Source of the DNA: Marinobacter confluentis
GTDB taxonomy: Bacteria > Pseudomonadota > Gammaproteobacteria > Pseudomonadales > Oleiphilaceae
NCBI RefSeq assembly: GCF_004785685.1
Contig: NZ_SRPF01000003.1
Coordinates: forward strand, 1-64,000
Direction: 5' to 3'
DNA length: 64,000 nucleotides
Shown here: in pieces, positions 27,076 to 37,079 of the stretch
Numbering within the stretch: the first letter of the stretch is position 1
How the letters are laid out: every line of letters starts with the position of its first letter
The notes under the pieces: generated by a model
What the model saw: only the letters and a program-made list of their open reading frames with translations
The model's database searches: none
Told to the model about the DNA's origin: nothing
Made by a program: the position numbers and the translations under genes

Positions 27076-27981
27076 GTGGATCGAATCAGTGCAATGCGCG
27101 CATTTGTTCACGTGGTGCAGGATGGATCCTTTACCAGGGCCGCCGAGCGTCTGGACACTTCCCCGCAACTCGTCAGTAAGCACGTCTCCCAGCTGGAACA
27201 GCATCTCGGGGTTCGTTTGATGAACCGCACCACTCGACGGGTCAACCTGACCGAGGCCGGCTCTCGCTACTTCGAGAGCGCCCGGCAAGTGCTGGCCGAC
27301 ATTGAGGACCTTGAAAATCAGATTGGGGATCTACAGCCGGAGGCCTCGGGCCTGCTTCGAATCAGCGCGCCTGTGTCCTTTGCCATCCATCACATGGAGC
27401 CGTTGCTCAGAGGCTTCCGGCAAGCCCATCCGGGCGTAGAGGTCGATTTACAGCTGAACGACCGTAAGGTGGATATTATTGAAGAGGGGTTTGACATTGC
27501 CCTGCGGATTGGTCGGCTGAGAAGTTCGTCGCTAATCGCCAGACGAATTGCGCCGGTTCGGCTGGCGTTCTGCGCCTCGCCCGATTACCTGGACCGACAC
27601 GGAGAACCACATCGCCCCGAAGACCTCCAACACCATCACTACCTGCACTACAGCTATCTGGATTCGAACGCGATCCCGGAACTGCAGAAATGGTTTACCG
27701 GCGCCAACGGCGCCAGGCGTGTAATGATGAGCAATAATGGCGACGTGCTTGTATCGGCAGCCCTATCCGGCGCCGGCATTGCACTGCAGCCGACCTTCCT
27801 GACAGGCCCGGCGATTCGGCAAGGCAGACTGAAAGTCATTCTGCAGGATTACGAACCAGAGCCCATGGCGCTTTACGCCGTGTACGCCCATCGCCAGCTG
27901 GTGGCAAGCAAAGTGCGCGCGTTCATCGAGTTCATGGACAGCTTCTTTGATCAGTTACCCGATTGGGACCCCGATCATTAG
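27076..27981 (+). CDS. LysR-family transcriptional regulator
   Basis: A 301-residue LysR protein. I chose the GTG at 27076 (MDRISAMRAFVHVVQDGSF), which has AGAGG about 10 bases upstream and the standard subgroup N terminus; a TTG at 27046 is the alternative. The HTH is TRAAERLDTSPQLVSKHV, and the effector domain has the EGFDIALRIG motif near residue 145. It is divergent from doxX and likely controls the doxX-dioxygenase operon. Confidence 0.93.
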   Translation: MDRISAMRAFVHVVQDGSFTRAAERLDTSPQLVSKHVSQLEQHLGVRLMNRTTRRVNLTEAGSRYFESARQVLADIEDLENQIGDLQPEASGLLRISAPVSFAIHHMEPLLRGFRQAHPGVEVDLQLNDRKVDIIEEGFDIALRIGRLRSSSLIARRIAPVRLAFCASPDYLDRHGEPHRPEDLQHHHYLHYSYLDSNAIPELQKWFTGANGARRVMMSNNGDVLVSAALSGAGIALQPTFLTGPAIRQGRLKVILQDYEPEPMALYAVYAHRQLVASKVRAFIEFMDSFFDQLPDWDPDH

Positions 27982-28005
27982 CGTTTCATCCATGTCAGGG
28001 TATGC

Positions 28006-28030
28006 CCTCCGGAGGCAGAGGTCGGAGGTT
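28006..28030 (+). repeat. Short tRNA-like repeat, copy 1
   Basis: CCTCCGGAGGCAGAGGTC (28006-28023) is identical to 31229-31246 and continues as GGAGGTTC. It reads like the 3' side of a tRNA anticodon arm with a CCG anticodon (loop CTCCGGA), a 5-base variable loop (AGGTC) and the start of a T arm. It lies in the gap between the LysR gene and rlmE. No complete tRNA surrounds it. Confidence 0.5.
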
Positions 28031-28054
28031 CAAGCGACGCCCGTCAGACAGCCC

Positions 28055-28678
28055 TCAGCTCCCCCGAAATCCCTTGGCCACCAGATACACTTCCCGGGAC
28101 CTTGCTCTCGATGAATCCGGCTTCCGGACCGCCACCTTGTCGAAAGACTCTCGCACAGCTTTGACAAACTCGTCATGGCCCTCCCCCTGGAAAACCTTGG
28201 CCACAAAACTGCCTTTTGGCTTGAGAACCTGGCACGCCATGTCCAGTGCCAGTTCAACCAGATACATAGAGGCCGCCTGGTCAGCCACATTCACACCACT
28301 GATGTTGGGGGACATGTCGGAGATGACAACGTCTGCGAGGGCGCCATCCAGAGTGGCCATGATCTGGTCAAACACCTCCTGCTCGGTGAAATCCCCCTGA
28401 ATGAACTCAACGCCCGCGATGGCATCCATCGCGAGGATATCTGAGGCCACAACACGCCCCCTGTGACCCACCAGTTTCGAGGCCACCTGGGACCAGCCCC
28501 CGGGTGCAGAGCCCAGATCCACCACCAGCGCATTGGGTTGGATCAGGCGATCCTTGTTGTTGATCTCCAGCAATTTGTAACTGGCGCGGGAGCGGTAGCC
28601 GTCCTGCTGTGCCTGTTTCACGAAGGGATCATTGACGTGCTCTTCGAGCCAGCGGTTACTGCTTTTAGAACGGGCCAT
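28055..28678 (-). CDS. rlmE: 23S rRNA 2'-O-ribose methyltransferase RlmE (FtsJ)
   Basis: A 207-residue protein, the usual length of RlmE, which methylates U2552 of 23S rRNA using S-adenosylmethionine. The N-terminal RNA-binding helix [10 protein letters not shown] holds the first catalytic lysine. [16 protein letters not shown] is the SAM-binding loop, DMSPNISG the catalytic aspartate, FVAKVFQG the second lysine and [11 protein letters not shown] the glutamate, so the K-D-K-E set is complete. The start at 28678 gives the standard [10 protein letters not shown]. It is divergent from the FAD oxidoreductase gene. Confidence 0.96.
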   Translation of the reverse strand: MARSKSSNRWLEEHVNDPFVKQAQQDGYRSRASYKLLEINNKDRLIQPNALVVDLGSAPGGWSQVASKLVGHRGRVVASDILAMDAIAGVEFIQGDFTEQEVFDQIMATLDGALADVVISDMSPNISGVNVADQAASMYLVELALDMACQVLKPKGSFVAKVFQGEGHDEFVKAVRESFDKVAVRKPDSSRARSREVYLVAKGFRGS

Positions 28679-28845
28679 GGGGTGTCTTCTGTTTACTGCG
28701 GGAAAGGCCATAGTCTACGCCGCTGCAGGTTCTACCGCAAAAGCCGCTCCGCTCCTCCGCTGACAAGGCCGCCGCCCGGCAGTACAATGGCGTCACTTTT
28801 CCAGAATCAACCCGCCGGGACATTGTCTGGCAGTCAGGAAATATC

Positions 28846-30495
28846 ATGATTCGCATTACCGAGTTGGCACTACCCCTTGATCACCCAGAGGACGCTCTGC
28901 GAGCCGCAATCTTGCAGCGCCTGCAACTCCGGGATGCTGACCTGCTGCACTTCACTGTTTTCAAACGCAGCTACGACGCCCGAAAAAAGAACAGCGAGAT
29001 CAAATTCGTCTATATCGTCGACCTGACCGCACAGGACGAAGCTGCGGTGCTCGGCCGGTTTGTCAACGATACCCATGTTCGCCCGGCGCCGGATACCGCC
29101 TACTACCCGGTGGCACAAGCGCCTGCACACCTGCGTGAGCGCCCGATTGTGGTCGGACTCGGACCCTGCGGGTTGTTCGCCACTTTACTGCTGGCCCAGA
29201 TGGGGTTCCGGCCTATTGTGCTGGAACGGGGCAAGGACGTGCGACGCCGTACCAAGGACACCTGGGCGCTGTGGCGTAACAAACGGCTGTCGCCGGAGTC
29301 CAATGTGCAGTTCGGTGAGGGCGGTGCGGGGCTGTTCTCAGACGGCAAACTCTGGAGTCAGATCAAGGACCCAAAGTTCTATGGCCGCAAGGTCATGGCC
29401 GAGTTTGTCAAAGCCGGTGCCCCGGAAGAGATCCTGTTTGTCAGCAAACCCCACATCGGCACCTTTCGGCTGACCGGCATAGTGTCCAGCATGCGGGAAG
29501 AAATTATCAGGCTGGGCGGCGAAATCCGTTTTGAACAGAAGGTCACCGACCTGCTGCGGGAAGACGGTCAGGTCCGGGGCGTGGAACTGGCCAGTGGCGA
29601 ACAGCTGATGAGCCGCCACGTGGTGATGGCACTTGGTCACAGCGCCCGGGACAGCTTCCGCATGCTGCACCGGCGCGGCGTGTTCCTGGAAGCCAAGCCC
29701 TTTGCCATCGGCTTTCGGATCGAGCACCCGCAAGGCCTGATCGACCACGCCCGACTGGGCAAATACGCCGGCCACCCGGCCCTGGGCGCCGCTGATTACA
29801 AACTGGTGCATCACGCCAGCAACGGCCGGGCGGTGTACAGTTTCTGCATGTGCCCGGGCGGCACCGTGGTGGCCGCGACGTCTGAACCCGAGCGGGTCGT
29901 GACCAATGGCATGAGCCAGTACTCCCGCAACGAGCGCAATGCCAACTCCGGTATTGTGGTGAATATTGAGCCGGAGCAAGACTTCCCCGGCGACCCATTG
30001 GCCGGCATGGAGCTTCAGGAAAAACTGGAATCCCATGCCTACGTTCTGGGGGGCAGCGACTACTGCGCACCGGCGCAACTGGTGGGGGACTTTATTGCGG
30101 GTAAACCGTCAGACAAACTGGGCGAGGTGGAGCCGTCTTACCAGCCCGGCATCCGCCTGGGCGACCTGGCCTCCACCCTGCCCGCTTACGCCATCGACGC
30201 TATCCGCGAGGCCCTGCCCGCTTTCGGCCGACAGATCCGGGGATTTGACCGGCCAGATGCTCTACTTACGGGCGTGGAAACCCGCACCTCGGCCCCGGTC
30301 CGGCTAACCCGCGATCGTGAAAGTTTGCAAAGCCTGAACACCCGCGGCCTGTATCCGGCGGGTGAAGGCGCGGGCTATGCCGGCGGCATTCTGTCGGCCG
30401 GTGTGGACGGCATCAAAGTGGCAGAGGCCGTTGCCAAAGCCATGCTGGCGGACCTTGAATCCGCCCGGGAAATCCATTCAGGAACCACGGTGTGA
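28846..30495 (+). CDS. Large NAD(P)/FAD-dependent oxidoreductase (COG2509-like)
   Basis: A 549-residue flavoprotein. Residues 1-95 form the N-terminal extension typical of this family (FKRSYDARKKNSEIKFVY). The dinucleotide-binding loop is VVGLGPCGLFATLLL near residue 102, followed by ERGKDVRRR and QFGEGGAGLFSDGKL near 155. The C terminus has LTGVETRTSAPVRL and YPAGEGAGYAGGILSAGVDG, the second FAD contact. The physiological electron acceptor and substrate are unknown. It overlaps the methyltransferase gene by 4 bp. Confidence 0.93.
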   Translation: MIRITELALPLDHPEDALRAAILQRLQLRDADLLHFTVFKRSYDARKKNSEIKFVYIVDLTAQDEAAVLGRFVNDTHVRPAPDTAYYPVAQAPAHLRERPIVVGLGPCGLFATLLLAQMGFRPIVLERGKDVRRRTKDTWALWRNKRLSPESNVQFGEGGAGLFSDGKLWSQIKDPKFYGRKVMAEFVKAGAPEEILFVSKPHIGTFRLTGIVSSMREEIIRLGGEIRFEQKVTDLLREDGQVRGVELASGEQLMSRHVVMALGHSARDSFRMLHRRGVFLEAKPFAIGFRIEHPQGLIDHARLGKYAGHPALGAADYKLVHHASNGRAVYSFCMCPGGTVVAATSEPERVVTNGMSQYSRNERNANSGIVVNIEPEQDFPGDPLAGMELQEKLESHAYVLGGSDYCAPAQLVGDFIAGKPSDKLGEVEPSYQPGIRLGDLASTLPAYAIDAIREALPAFGRQIRGFDRPDALLTGVETRTSAPVRLTRDRESLQSLNTRGLYPAGEGAGYAGGILSAGVDGIKVAEAVAKAMLADLESAREIHSGTTV

Positions 30496-31220
30496 AGCTG
30501 GACGACATCAAAAAGCTTCATCAGAAGAAGTACCGCCAATCCTTCGGCCACTTCCTGGTGGAGGGCGAGCATCTGGTGGTGGAACTGGAAAAGGCAGCAG
30601 CCGCCAATCCTCACTGGCAACAGGCCCAACTGTTTGTCACCAGCGCTTATCAGGACTGGTCAAGCCCCTGGCCCATGCAGGTGATCAGCGAGCGGCAGCT
30701 AGCACAGCTGACAGACACCAAAAGCCCGCAAGGCATACTCGCAGTCGCGCCCTTGCCAACGGCCGCCGCAATCGCCCCAGTTTTGGGGGAAAAAGCCATC
30801 TACCTCCATGAAGTGCAGGACCCGGGCAACCTGGGTACCATTCTGCGCACCCTTGCGTGGTTCGGAAACTATCGCTGCCTGCTCAGCCCTGGCAGCGTCG
30901 ACCCCTACAATCCGAAAGTCGTGCGATCGAGCATGGGGGCGCTGTTCCACGTAACGGTGGAAACCGAGGTCACTCTGGCCACTCTGGCCAGCCGTTACCC
31001 TGACATTGCCTGCCTGGATATAAACGGTGATGCCATCACCAGCCCTGATTTCCAGAACCATGACTGCTACCTGTTCGGCAACGAAGCCCGCGGTGTACCC
31101 ACCGAGGCCGTGACCAGACTCGACAGCCGAAGGTTCACCATCCCAGGCTCCGACACCATTGAATCCCTGAACCTGGCCTCTGCTGTAAATATGGCGGTAT
31201 ATGAGCTGAATCGGGGATAG
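30492..31220 (+). CDS. SpoU/TrmH-family RNA 2'-O-methyltransferase
   Basis: A 242-residue protein with the trefoil-knot SPOUT domain. Motif 1 is DPGNLGTILRTLAWFG near residue 112, motif 2 is LFGNEARGVPTE near 192, and motif 3 is SLNLASAVNMAVYE near 225. Residues 1-95 form the substrate-binding N-terminal domain (KKYRQSFGHFLVEGEHLV). The target could be tRNA or rRNA. It starts with a GTG that overlaps the stop of the upstream FAD oxidoreductase gene (GTGTGA), so translation is coupled. Confidence 0.92.
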   Translation: MKLDDIKKLHQKKYRQSFGHFLVEGEHLVVELEKAAAANPHWQQAQLFVTSAYQDWSSPWPMQVISERQLAQLTDTKSPQGILAVAPLPTAAAIAPVLGEKAIYLHEVQDPGNLGTILRTLAWFGNYRCLLSPGSVDPYNPKVVRSSMGALFHVTVETEVTLATLASRYPDIACLDINGDAITSPDFQNHDCYLFGNEARGVPTEAVTRLDSRRFTIPGSDTIESLNLASAVNMAVYELNRG

Positions 31221-31228
31221 GGTCGTGT

Positions 31229-31289
31229 CCTCCGGAGGCAGAGGTCAGAGGTCAGAGATCAGAGGTTCGAATCCTCTCATCCCGGGGTG
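31229..31289 (+). repeat. tRNA-3'-end-like repeat, copy 2, with four 7-bp tandem units
   Basis: CCTCCGGAGGCAGAGGTC matches copy 1 at 28006. It runs into four tandem 7-bp units AGAGGTC, AGAGGTC, AGAGATC and AGAGGTT (31240-31267), then a T-arm-like sequence with GGTTCGAATCC and an acceptor-like CATCCCGG. A 20-base stretch (31259-31278) matches 37080-37099 at 19 positions. It resembles a broken tRNA-Arg(CCG) with an expanded variable region. No D arm or 5' acceptor strand is present. Confidence 0.55.
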
Positions 31290-31295
31290 ATGGTC

Positions 31296-33296
31296 TCAGT
31301 CGCTACGGAATTTTCTGACCAACTGATTGAGATCGTCAGCCATTTCTGAAAGCGAACGACTGGATCGATTCACCTGGTTTACATCACCCGCCAAGTCATC
31401 GATGGCATTGCTGCTTACCTCGATGTTTTGCGTCATTTCAGCCGCAGTCGCCCGCTGTTGCTCGGTCGCGCTCGCGACCTGGGTTGTCATTTCCGCTATG
31501 ACATTTACGGCGGCCAGAATTTCGGACAGGGCAGAGCCGGACTGACCAGCTTCTTCGCTCGCCTCGCCCGCCATCTGCTTTGCTTTGCTCATGTCCACCA
31601 CGGCTCCAGCTGCCCCGCTTTGCAGGTTGGAGACAATGCGCTCGATGTTGACCGTCGACTCCTGAACGCGTTTGGCCAGGCCACGGACCTCATCTGCGAC
31701 AACGGCAAAGCCACGGCCTGCCTCGCCTGCCCGGGCGGCCTCAATGGCCGCGTTCAGTGCGAGCAAATTGGTTTGCTCGGCGATGTTATGAATGACTTCC
31801 AGAACGCTGCCAATTTCACCGGACTCTGCCTCAAGCTTTTGAATCCGCAGCGATCCAGCCCCTATCTGTTCGGCCAGTTCATTCACTGATTTGATGGCTC
31901 TGCTGACAGTCTCTTGCGCGCTGTCCGCCAGAGAAGAGGCTTTGCGCGCCGACTCATCCGTATCGTTGGTGTTGGACGCGATCTCTTCGCAGGTTGACAC
32001 CATCTCCTGCATGGCTGCAGAAACCTGGGTTATCTGATCCCGCTGCTGTTCAGAATTCGCCCGGGTTCTCTCGGTGATTCCGGAGAGAGCTTCGGACTCG
32101 GTATTGAGCTGACGCGCCGAGGAAACGATTTTGGAAATCGTGTCTTCCAGGGTCCCCAGAAACTGATTAACTGCCTCAATAAAGTCGCCGATTTCATCGG
32201 CTCTTCCGGTTGTCAGACGGGTCGAAAGATCTCCATTGTCCTGGCTGATGTCATCAAGATAAGACAGGATCTCGCCTTTTGCCCTTTTAACGCTGGCGCC
32301 CATCATTCTGCTCATCAACGTTGCGACCATTAGCCCGAGGACCAGAGAGATACCAAACGCAATTAAGGTAAATTTGAGCGCAAGATCCGATTCTGCATCT
32401 GCCTTATCAGCCGCGACCTCCAGAGAGCGGTGAATGCTTTCTTCCAGACTCCTCGCCTTGTCGGCAATCTGAGGCCCAATAACGTCGAGCTTGTCTGTCT
32501 TCGTCTGTTCAAGTTCGCGCATGACCTCAACAAGAGTTTGAACAGAAACTTTGTAGCTATTGAGCTCGCTCACTGCCGTGTCCAGATAAGTTTTGATGAA
32601 CTGTGGACCTCGGTCCGTGTCCAAACCCTGCACTGCTTCGGTTAGATCCTGAATGGCGTACTCAAGATCCTTCCTGACGTCTTCATTACCTGTCGCCAAG
32701 AAGCGCTGCGCTTTCATTCGCATCATGACCGCACCGGTTAGAAGCTCCTCAATATCAACGCGGAGGGAGCTCATCGGTGTTCGATCAGCAACACCATTAA
32801 GGGATAGCTGGAAGGCTTTCGTCGCCGCCGGACCTGATACATCCAGTTCATTCTGTGTGATGTCAGCAACACGCCTTTTTAATGGCACCAGCTCATTTTT
32901 GAATACATCGACATAGTTGCCCGTCATTTCTTCAATTTCGTCAACCAGCACAGCGCGGTCTGGCGCCTCAATGACATTTTGAGCTTTCCCGATCGTTTCT
33001 GCGAATTCGGAATTCAGGTCTTCAAATTCAGCAATGACGGCTTCGTTCCCACTGGAGTAGAAATCAAACACTCTCAAACGCATTCGGTATATATCGGTGA
33101 GCACCCCAGTTGCCACGGCCGTATCAGGCGCCAAATCTCTTGCGACGGTATACATCCGGTCATCGAGGCTCTGAAAACCGCGGACGCTGATGAACGTAAC
33201 GAGGGCAAACAAAAGCAGTATGAAAACGGGTGCAATCAAGAGCTTTCCAGTCACACCTAATCTGCGTTCCACCGATTTAAAGCCTGAGATGCTCAT
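31296..33296 (-). CDS. Methyl-accepting chemotaxis protein
   Basis: A 666-residue chemoreceptor. Membrane segments lie at about residues 19-40 and 308-328. The periplasmic part between them is about 265 residues and all-helical, the size of an HBM (helical bimodular) sensor. A HAMP domain follows at about 330-385, and the signalling domain covers 390-660 with the conserved tip [19 protein letters not shown] and [15 protein letters not shown]. There is no C-terminal CheR-docking pentapeptide. The ligand is unknown. It is divergent from the GGDEF-EAL gene across a 251-bp gap. Confidence 0.95.
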   Translation of the reverse strand: MSISGFKSVERRLGVTGKLLIAPVFILLLFALVTFISVRGFQSLDDRMYTVARDLAPDTAVATGVLTDIYRMRLRVFDFYSSGNEAVIAEFEDLNSEFAETIGKAQNVIEAPDRAVLVDEIEEMTGNYVDVFKNELVPLKRRVADITQNELDVSGPAATKAFQLSLNGVADRTPMSSLRVDIEELLTGAVMMRMKAQRFLATGNEDVRKDLEYAIQDLTEAVQGLDTDRGPQFIKTYLDTAVSELNSYKVSVQTLVEVMRELEQTKTDKLDVIGPQIADKARSLEESIHRSLEVAADKADAESDLALKFTLIAFGISLVLGLMVATLMSRMMGASVKRAKGEILSYLDDISQDNGDLSTRLTTGRADEIGDFIEAVNQFLGTLEDTISKIVSSARQLNTESEALSGITERTRANSEQQRDQITQVSAAMQEMVSTCEEIASNTNDTDESARKASSLADSAQETVSRAIKSVNELAEQIGAGSLRIQKLEAESGEIGSVLEVIHNIAEQTNLLALNAAIEAARAGEAGRGFAVVADEVRGLAKRVQESTVNIERIVSNLQSGAAGAVVDMSKAKQMAGEASEEAGQSGSALSEILAAVNVIAEMTTQVASATEQQRATAAEMTQNIEVSSNAIDDLAGDVNQVNRSSRSLSEMADDLNQLVRKFRSD

Positions 33297-33381
33297 GACT
33301 TACCTTCCTTAAAGCATTGAGACGACCAGTCCCTATAACGGCCATAGGCTTTGTCACTTGAGAAAAAACAAAAGATTTACG

Positions 33382-33420
33382 GCGAAAGCCCTAACCGTCG
33401 GAAAACTCTAATCAGCGGCG
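33382..33420 (+). mobile_element. Degraded 3' end of an IS3-family transposase gene
   Basis: CGGAAAACTCTAATCAGCGG and two more bases (33399-33420) match 77-98 of the window at 20 of 22 positions, and GCGAAA lies at nearly the same offset upstream in both (33382 and 61). At 61-98 this is the C-terminal coding end of an IS3-family transposase. Here the frame is interrupted and the rest is gone. It sits in the divergent promoter gap between the chemoreceptor and the GGDEF-EAL gene. Confidence 0.55.
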
Positions 33421-33547
33421 GTCTCTCGTTGAAGCTGAGGAAAACCTAAAATTCTGGCCGGGATTAGTTGACCACTGCCTATTAAAAAGCTTGACCACGT
33501 CACTTTTTGTTTTAAGCTCAACGTTTGATGCTATCAAGTTTTTGATT

Positions 33548-36500
33548 ATGCAATCACTCAACCCCCGCGCCGCCCTGTTGCTCACCTTGAGCGTCCTTCT
33601 GGTTATTTATTTCTATTTTTTCCTGAACGTTGCGAGATCCATCGAAGCAGAGGCCTTTGAGGCTTTCGAGACCGAAGCCAGCGCTACCAGTTCAGAGATT
33701 GCCCGTGTTCTGAATAAAGCGAAAGACAGCCTTCTCAATGTCATCGCGCTGTTTGCCAGCAGTAATCACGTAAATGAACTGGAATTTCAGCAATTCATTC
33801 AGGAAAGCCAGTTTTTTCAACTGAATCCGAATATCAGAGCGATTGCCATCGGGCCGATATTAGAGAGCGATCAGGTAGAAACCTTTAACATCGCCCTCAG
33901 CGGCAACTCGGCGACAAGACAAGCGCTCGGATACCCTGAATTCAGTCCCGTGTCACTGCAATCCCGTGATGTTGCTATTCCACTGGCTTTGGTTGAATCA
34001 CCGGGTGGAAGAGAGGGAATTGTCGGGTTCGACATGGCCTCAAACGAGGCCAGACTCAAAACCGCCAGGCAAAGTATCAACAGCGGCAGCATCGTTATGA
34101 CTCCGCCTGTGAACTTGTCCCAAGATCCATCCGACGCCTATCCATCCGTGTTGCTGATTGGCAGTTCTGAAGATGCCAAGATTGAATATCTGACAAAGCC
34201 GTCGATCGATTTCGAACCAATCCTGATTTTCGCCGTCAGCTTTACCCCCAGTGCTGCCATCGACCAGATAATTTCAAGCCAGGGCAGCCGGCTGTTTGAG
34301 GCCAATATTGTCGACGTATCCGATGAAAAGACGATCATCTTTCACGGTTATGCGCCCAACGGGAATGACCCTCGCAGAACAGATAACTTTCAGTTTGCGG
34401 GTCGCGAGTGGTCAATCCAATACTACCCCTCCGATCAAATAGCCAGCGGAACACCGCCCTGGTTAATCGCCCTGTTCACGTCAGGATTGTTGTTAATCAT
34501 TGGTCTGGCATGGTCAATAAACGCGTTGATCAGGATCCGCGAGTCATTGAAAGAGCAAGTGGCAGAACAGACGCAGGACCTCACAATTTCCAACCGTGCC
34601 GCCGAGGAAGCCAGAGAACGGTTAGAAGAAGCCCAGAGAATTGCAAAAGTGGGTGGTTGGTACCTGGATGTGAATACAAATCAAATGACCTGGACTGAAG
34701 AACTCTATCGCATGTATGAGTTCGATCCAGCACTGCCCGTGCCATCCTACAGCGAGCACAAAAAGCTATTTACGCCCAAAAGCGCGGACTTATTAATGTC
34801 TTCCCTGGCAAAAATGAGGGAAACCGGCGTCCCTTACGAGCTGGAGTTGCAGACTGTGCGCAAGGATGGAAGCAATGGATGGATGTGGGTGCGAGGTGAA
34901 CGGCTGGAGGATGAAAGCGGCGTAACTGTTGGGCTTCAAGGTGTGTCTATGGACATCACCGAGCGCAAGCGGGCGGACGAAAAACTCAAGTTATCTGCTC
35001 GCATCTTTGAGAGCTCGCTCGAAAGCATCATGATTACCAACGCCGAAAAAGAGATCATAGACGTTAACCCCGCGTTTAGTGCCATTACTGGCTATAGCCG
35101 TGAAGATATCATCGGTAAGAAGCCTGAGATCTTAAGTTCTGGCAGACAAACTCCTGAGTTTTACGAAGCGATGTGGCAGGAAGTTGATAAACAGGGTTAC
35201 TGGCGTGGTGAATTGTGGAACCGTACCAAATCGGGGGAACTGTATGCCGAGTCACTCACTGTCTCTGTGCTAAAAAACGAGCAGAATGAAGTCACCAACT
35301 ACGTGGGGATCTCGACCGACATCACCAGCAGCAAACAGCAACAAGAAAAACTGAACCTGATGGCGTATTACGATGCCCTGACAGGACTGCCCAATCGCAC
35401 GTTATTTGCGGATCGCTTTTCTCAGGCGATCGCTCACAACAAGCGTACGGACCATAAACTGGCCATTTGTTTTCTTGATCTGGATAACTTCAAGCCAGTA
35501 AATGATAACTACGGCCATGATGTTGGTGATCAATTACTGATTGAAGTGGCGAAACGCATTACAGCCTCTATCCGGGAAGAAGATACAGTTTCCCGTCAAG
35601 GCGGCGATGAATTCACTCTGTTACTCAATGACATTCACTCCTATGGCCAATGTCAGAACAGCTTGAATCGCATTCTTCATGCTTTTTCACAACCCTATTT
35701 AATTGATGGCACACTTCATAACATCACAACATCTATCGGCGTCACCTTGTACCCCGATGACGATGAAGATATCGATACCCTCATTCGCCATGCCGATAAC
35801 GCGATGTATCAAGCCAAGCTATCCGGCAGGAATCGTTATCACTTCTTTGATAGCAAACAGGATGAGCGGCTAATACAAAAGCATCACAAGCTCGGTGAAA
35901 TCCAACAAGCTCTGAACAACAATGAATTGAGTCTGTATTACCAGCCGAAGGTCAATATGGTGACAGGTGGTGTCCAGGGCGCTGAGGCCTTGATTCGCTG
36001 GATTCATCCTGAAAAAGGAATTATTGCCCCCTTAGACTTTTTACCCCTGCTTGATGGTACTGATTTAGAGCTTCAAATTGGTGATTGGGTGATCAATGAA
36101 GCCTTGCGGCAGTTGGATAGGTGGCGGGCTCAAGGTCTGAAACTGGAAGTCAGTGTCAATATCGCTTCTCATCATCTACAGTCACAGACTTTCCTTGGAA
36201 ATCTGGAAGCCGCTTTAGCTCGATATCCGATGGTTGACCCCAGTTGCTTGCAGCTGGAGATATTGGAAAGCAGTGCGCTCGGCGATCTCAATGTAATCAG
36301 TACGATCATTAAAACCTGTCAGGATGCTCTGGGCGTTAATATCGCGCTGGATGATTTTGGCACCGGCTACTCCTCGCTCACTCATTTACGTAATTTATCC
36401 GCAAACATTATTAAAATTGACCAGAGCTTCGTCAGGGACATGCTCGACGATCCAGGTGATTACAACATTATTGATGGTGTCATCGGCCTGGCCGAGTCCT

Positions 36501-37030
36501 TTGACCGTGAAGTAATTGCTGAAGGCGTTGAAACGACAGCACACGGGATAATGTTACTTATTATGGGTTGTAAAGAAGCGCAGGGTTATAGCATTGCCAA
36601 ACCCATGCCTGCCAATGAACTTCCTCAATGGATCAGGGATTACACTCCCAATCAAGAGTGGCAGGAATACGGCAGTAAACCTCACTCAGTGAAAGAAGAA
36701 AGATTAATGCTATTCAGGCTGGTTAGCGAACATTGGTTAGCCGCCTTTACGACGAACATATATGCTGCACCGCAAGATATGAAACACTGGCCTATCATGA
36801 AAAGTAAACAGGACCCCTGTGGCCATTGGATAAGGCGGGAAAGAAAAGGGACATTGTTTACAAGCGATAGATTAGATCGTCTGGCAGAGGCACATGAAAA
36901 CGTTCACATTGTTGCGGAATCTGTAAGACATCAATACCAACAAGGTCATGTTGATGCCGCCCGAGAAGCCTTGTCGGAGGTACAGTCTGCTTTTGATAAG
37001 GTGAGCGGAGCGCTTGAGTTGTGTAAGTAG
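33548..37030 (+). CDS. CHASE-PAS-PAS-GGDEF-EAL-CZB cyclic-di-GMP signalling protein
   Basis: An 1160-residue membrane protein from the ATG at 33548 (frame open to 33491). Membrane segments lie near residues 8-28 and 305-328 with a periplasmic CHASE domain between (FFQLNPNIRAIAIGP). Then come two PAS domains (KVGGWYLDVNTNQMTW; ITNAEKEIIDVNPAFSAITG), a GGDEF domain with intact GGDEF and the inhibitory RxxD five residues before it (REED), and an EAL domain with EALIRW, DDFGTGYSS and EGVET. Both catalytic halves look active. The last about 105 residues fit a chemoreceptor zinc-binding (CZB) domain: EHW, DPCGHW and HENVH give the H/C/H/H set. It probably makes and degrades cyclic di-GMP in response to outside ligands and zinc or hypochlorous-type signals. 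Confidence 0.93.
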   Translation: MQSLNPRAALLLTLSVLLVIYFYFFLNVARSIEAEAFEAFETEASATSSEIARVLNKAKDSLLNVIALFASSNHVNELEFQQFIQESQFFQLNPNIRAIAIGPILESDQVETFNIALSGNSATRQALGYPEFSPVSLQSRDVAIPLALVESPGGREGIVGFDMASNEARLKTARQSINSGSIVMTPPVNLSQDPSDAYPSVLLIGSSEDAKIEYLTKPSIDFEPILIFAVSFTPSAAIDQIISSQGSRLFEANIVDVSDEKTIIFHGYAPNGNDPRRTDNFQFAGREWSIQYYPSDQIASGTPPWLIALFTSGLLLIIGLAWSINALIRIRESLKEQVAEQTQDLTISNRAAEEARERLEEAQRIAKVGGWYLDVNTNQMTWTEELYRMYEFDPALPVPSYSEHKKLFTPKSADLLMSSLAKMRETGVPYELELQTVRKDGSNGWMWVRGERLEDESGVTVGLQGVSMDITERKRADEKLKLSARIFESSLESIMITNAEKEIIDVNPAFSAITGYSREDIIGKKPEILSSGRQTPEFYEAMWQEVDKQGYWRGELWNRTKSGELYAESLTVSVLKNEQNEVTNYVGISTDITSSKQQQEKLNLMAYYDALTGLPNRTLFADRFSQAIAHNKRTDHKLAICFLDLDNFKPVNDNYGHDVGDQLLIEVAKRITASIREEDTVSRQGGDEFTLLLNDIHSYGQCQNSLNRILHAFSQPYLIDGTLHNITTSIGVTLYPDDDEDIDTLIRHADNAMYQAKLSGRNRYHFFDSKQDERLIQKHHKLGEIQQALNNNELSLYYQPKVNMVTGGVQGAEALIRWIHPEKGIIAPLDFLPLLDGTDLELQIGDWVINEALRQLDRWRAQGLKLEVSVNIASHHLQSQTFLGNLEAALARYPMVDPSCLQLEILESSALGDLNVISTIIKTCQDALGVNIALDDFGTGYSSLTHLRNLSANIIKIDQSFVRDMLDDPGDYNIIDGVIGLAESFDREVIAEGVETTAHGIMLLIMGCKEAQGYSIAKPMPANELPQWIRDYTPNQEWQEYGSKPHSVKEERLMLFRLVSEHWLAAFTTNIYAAPQDMKHWPIMKSKQDPCGHWIRRERKGTLFTSDRLDRLAEAHENVHIVAESVRHQYQQGHVDAAREALSEVQSAFDKVSGALELCK

Positions 37031-37079
37031 CTCTGAAACATCAACCAGTTATCCGGGAACACGTGCAGTCAGGCACATG

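Noticed and set aside
29338..30078. 246-codon minus-strand open frame
   Set aside because: It lies fully opposite the FAD oxidoreductase gene, whose motifs are clear. GC-rich coding DNA commonly leaves the opposite frame open.
31214..31290. Possible complete tRNA gene
   Set aside because: Only anticodon-arm-like and T-arm-like parts exist, with tandem 7-bp units in place of a normal variable loop and no D arm or 5' acceptor strand.
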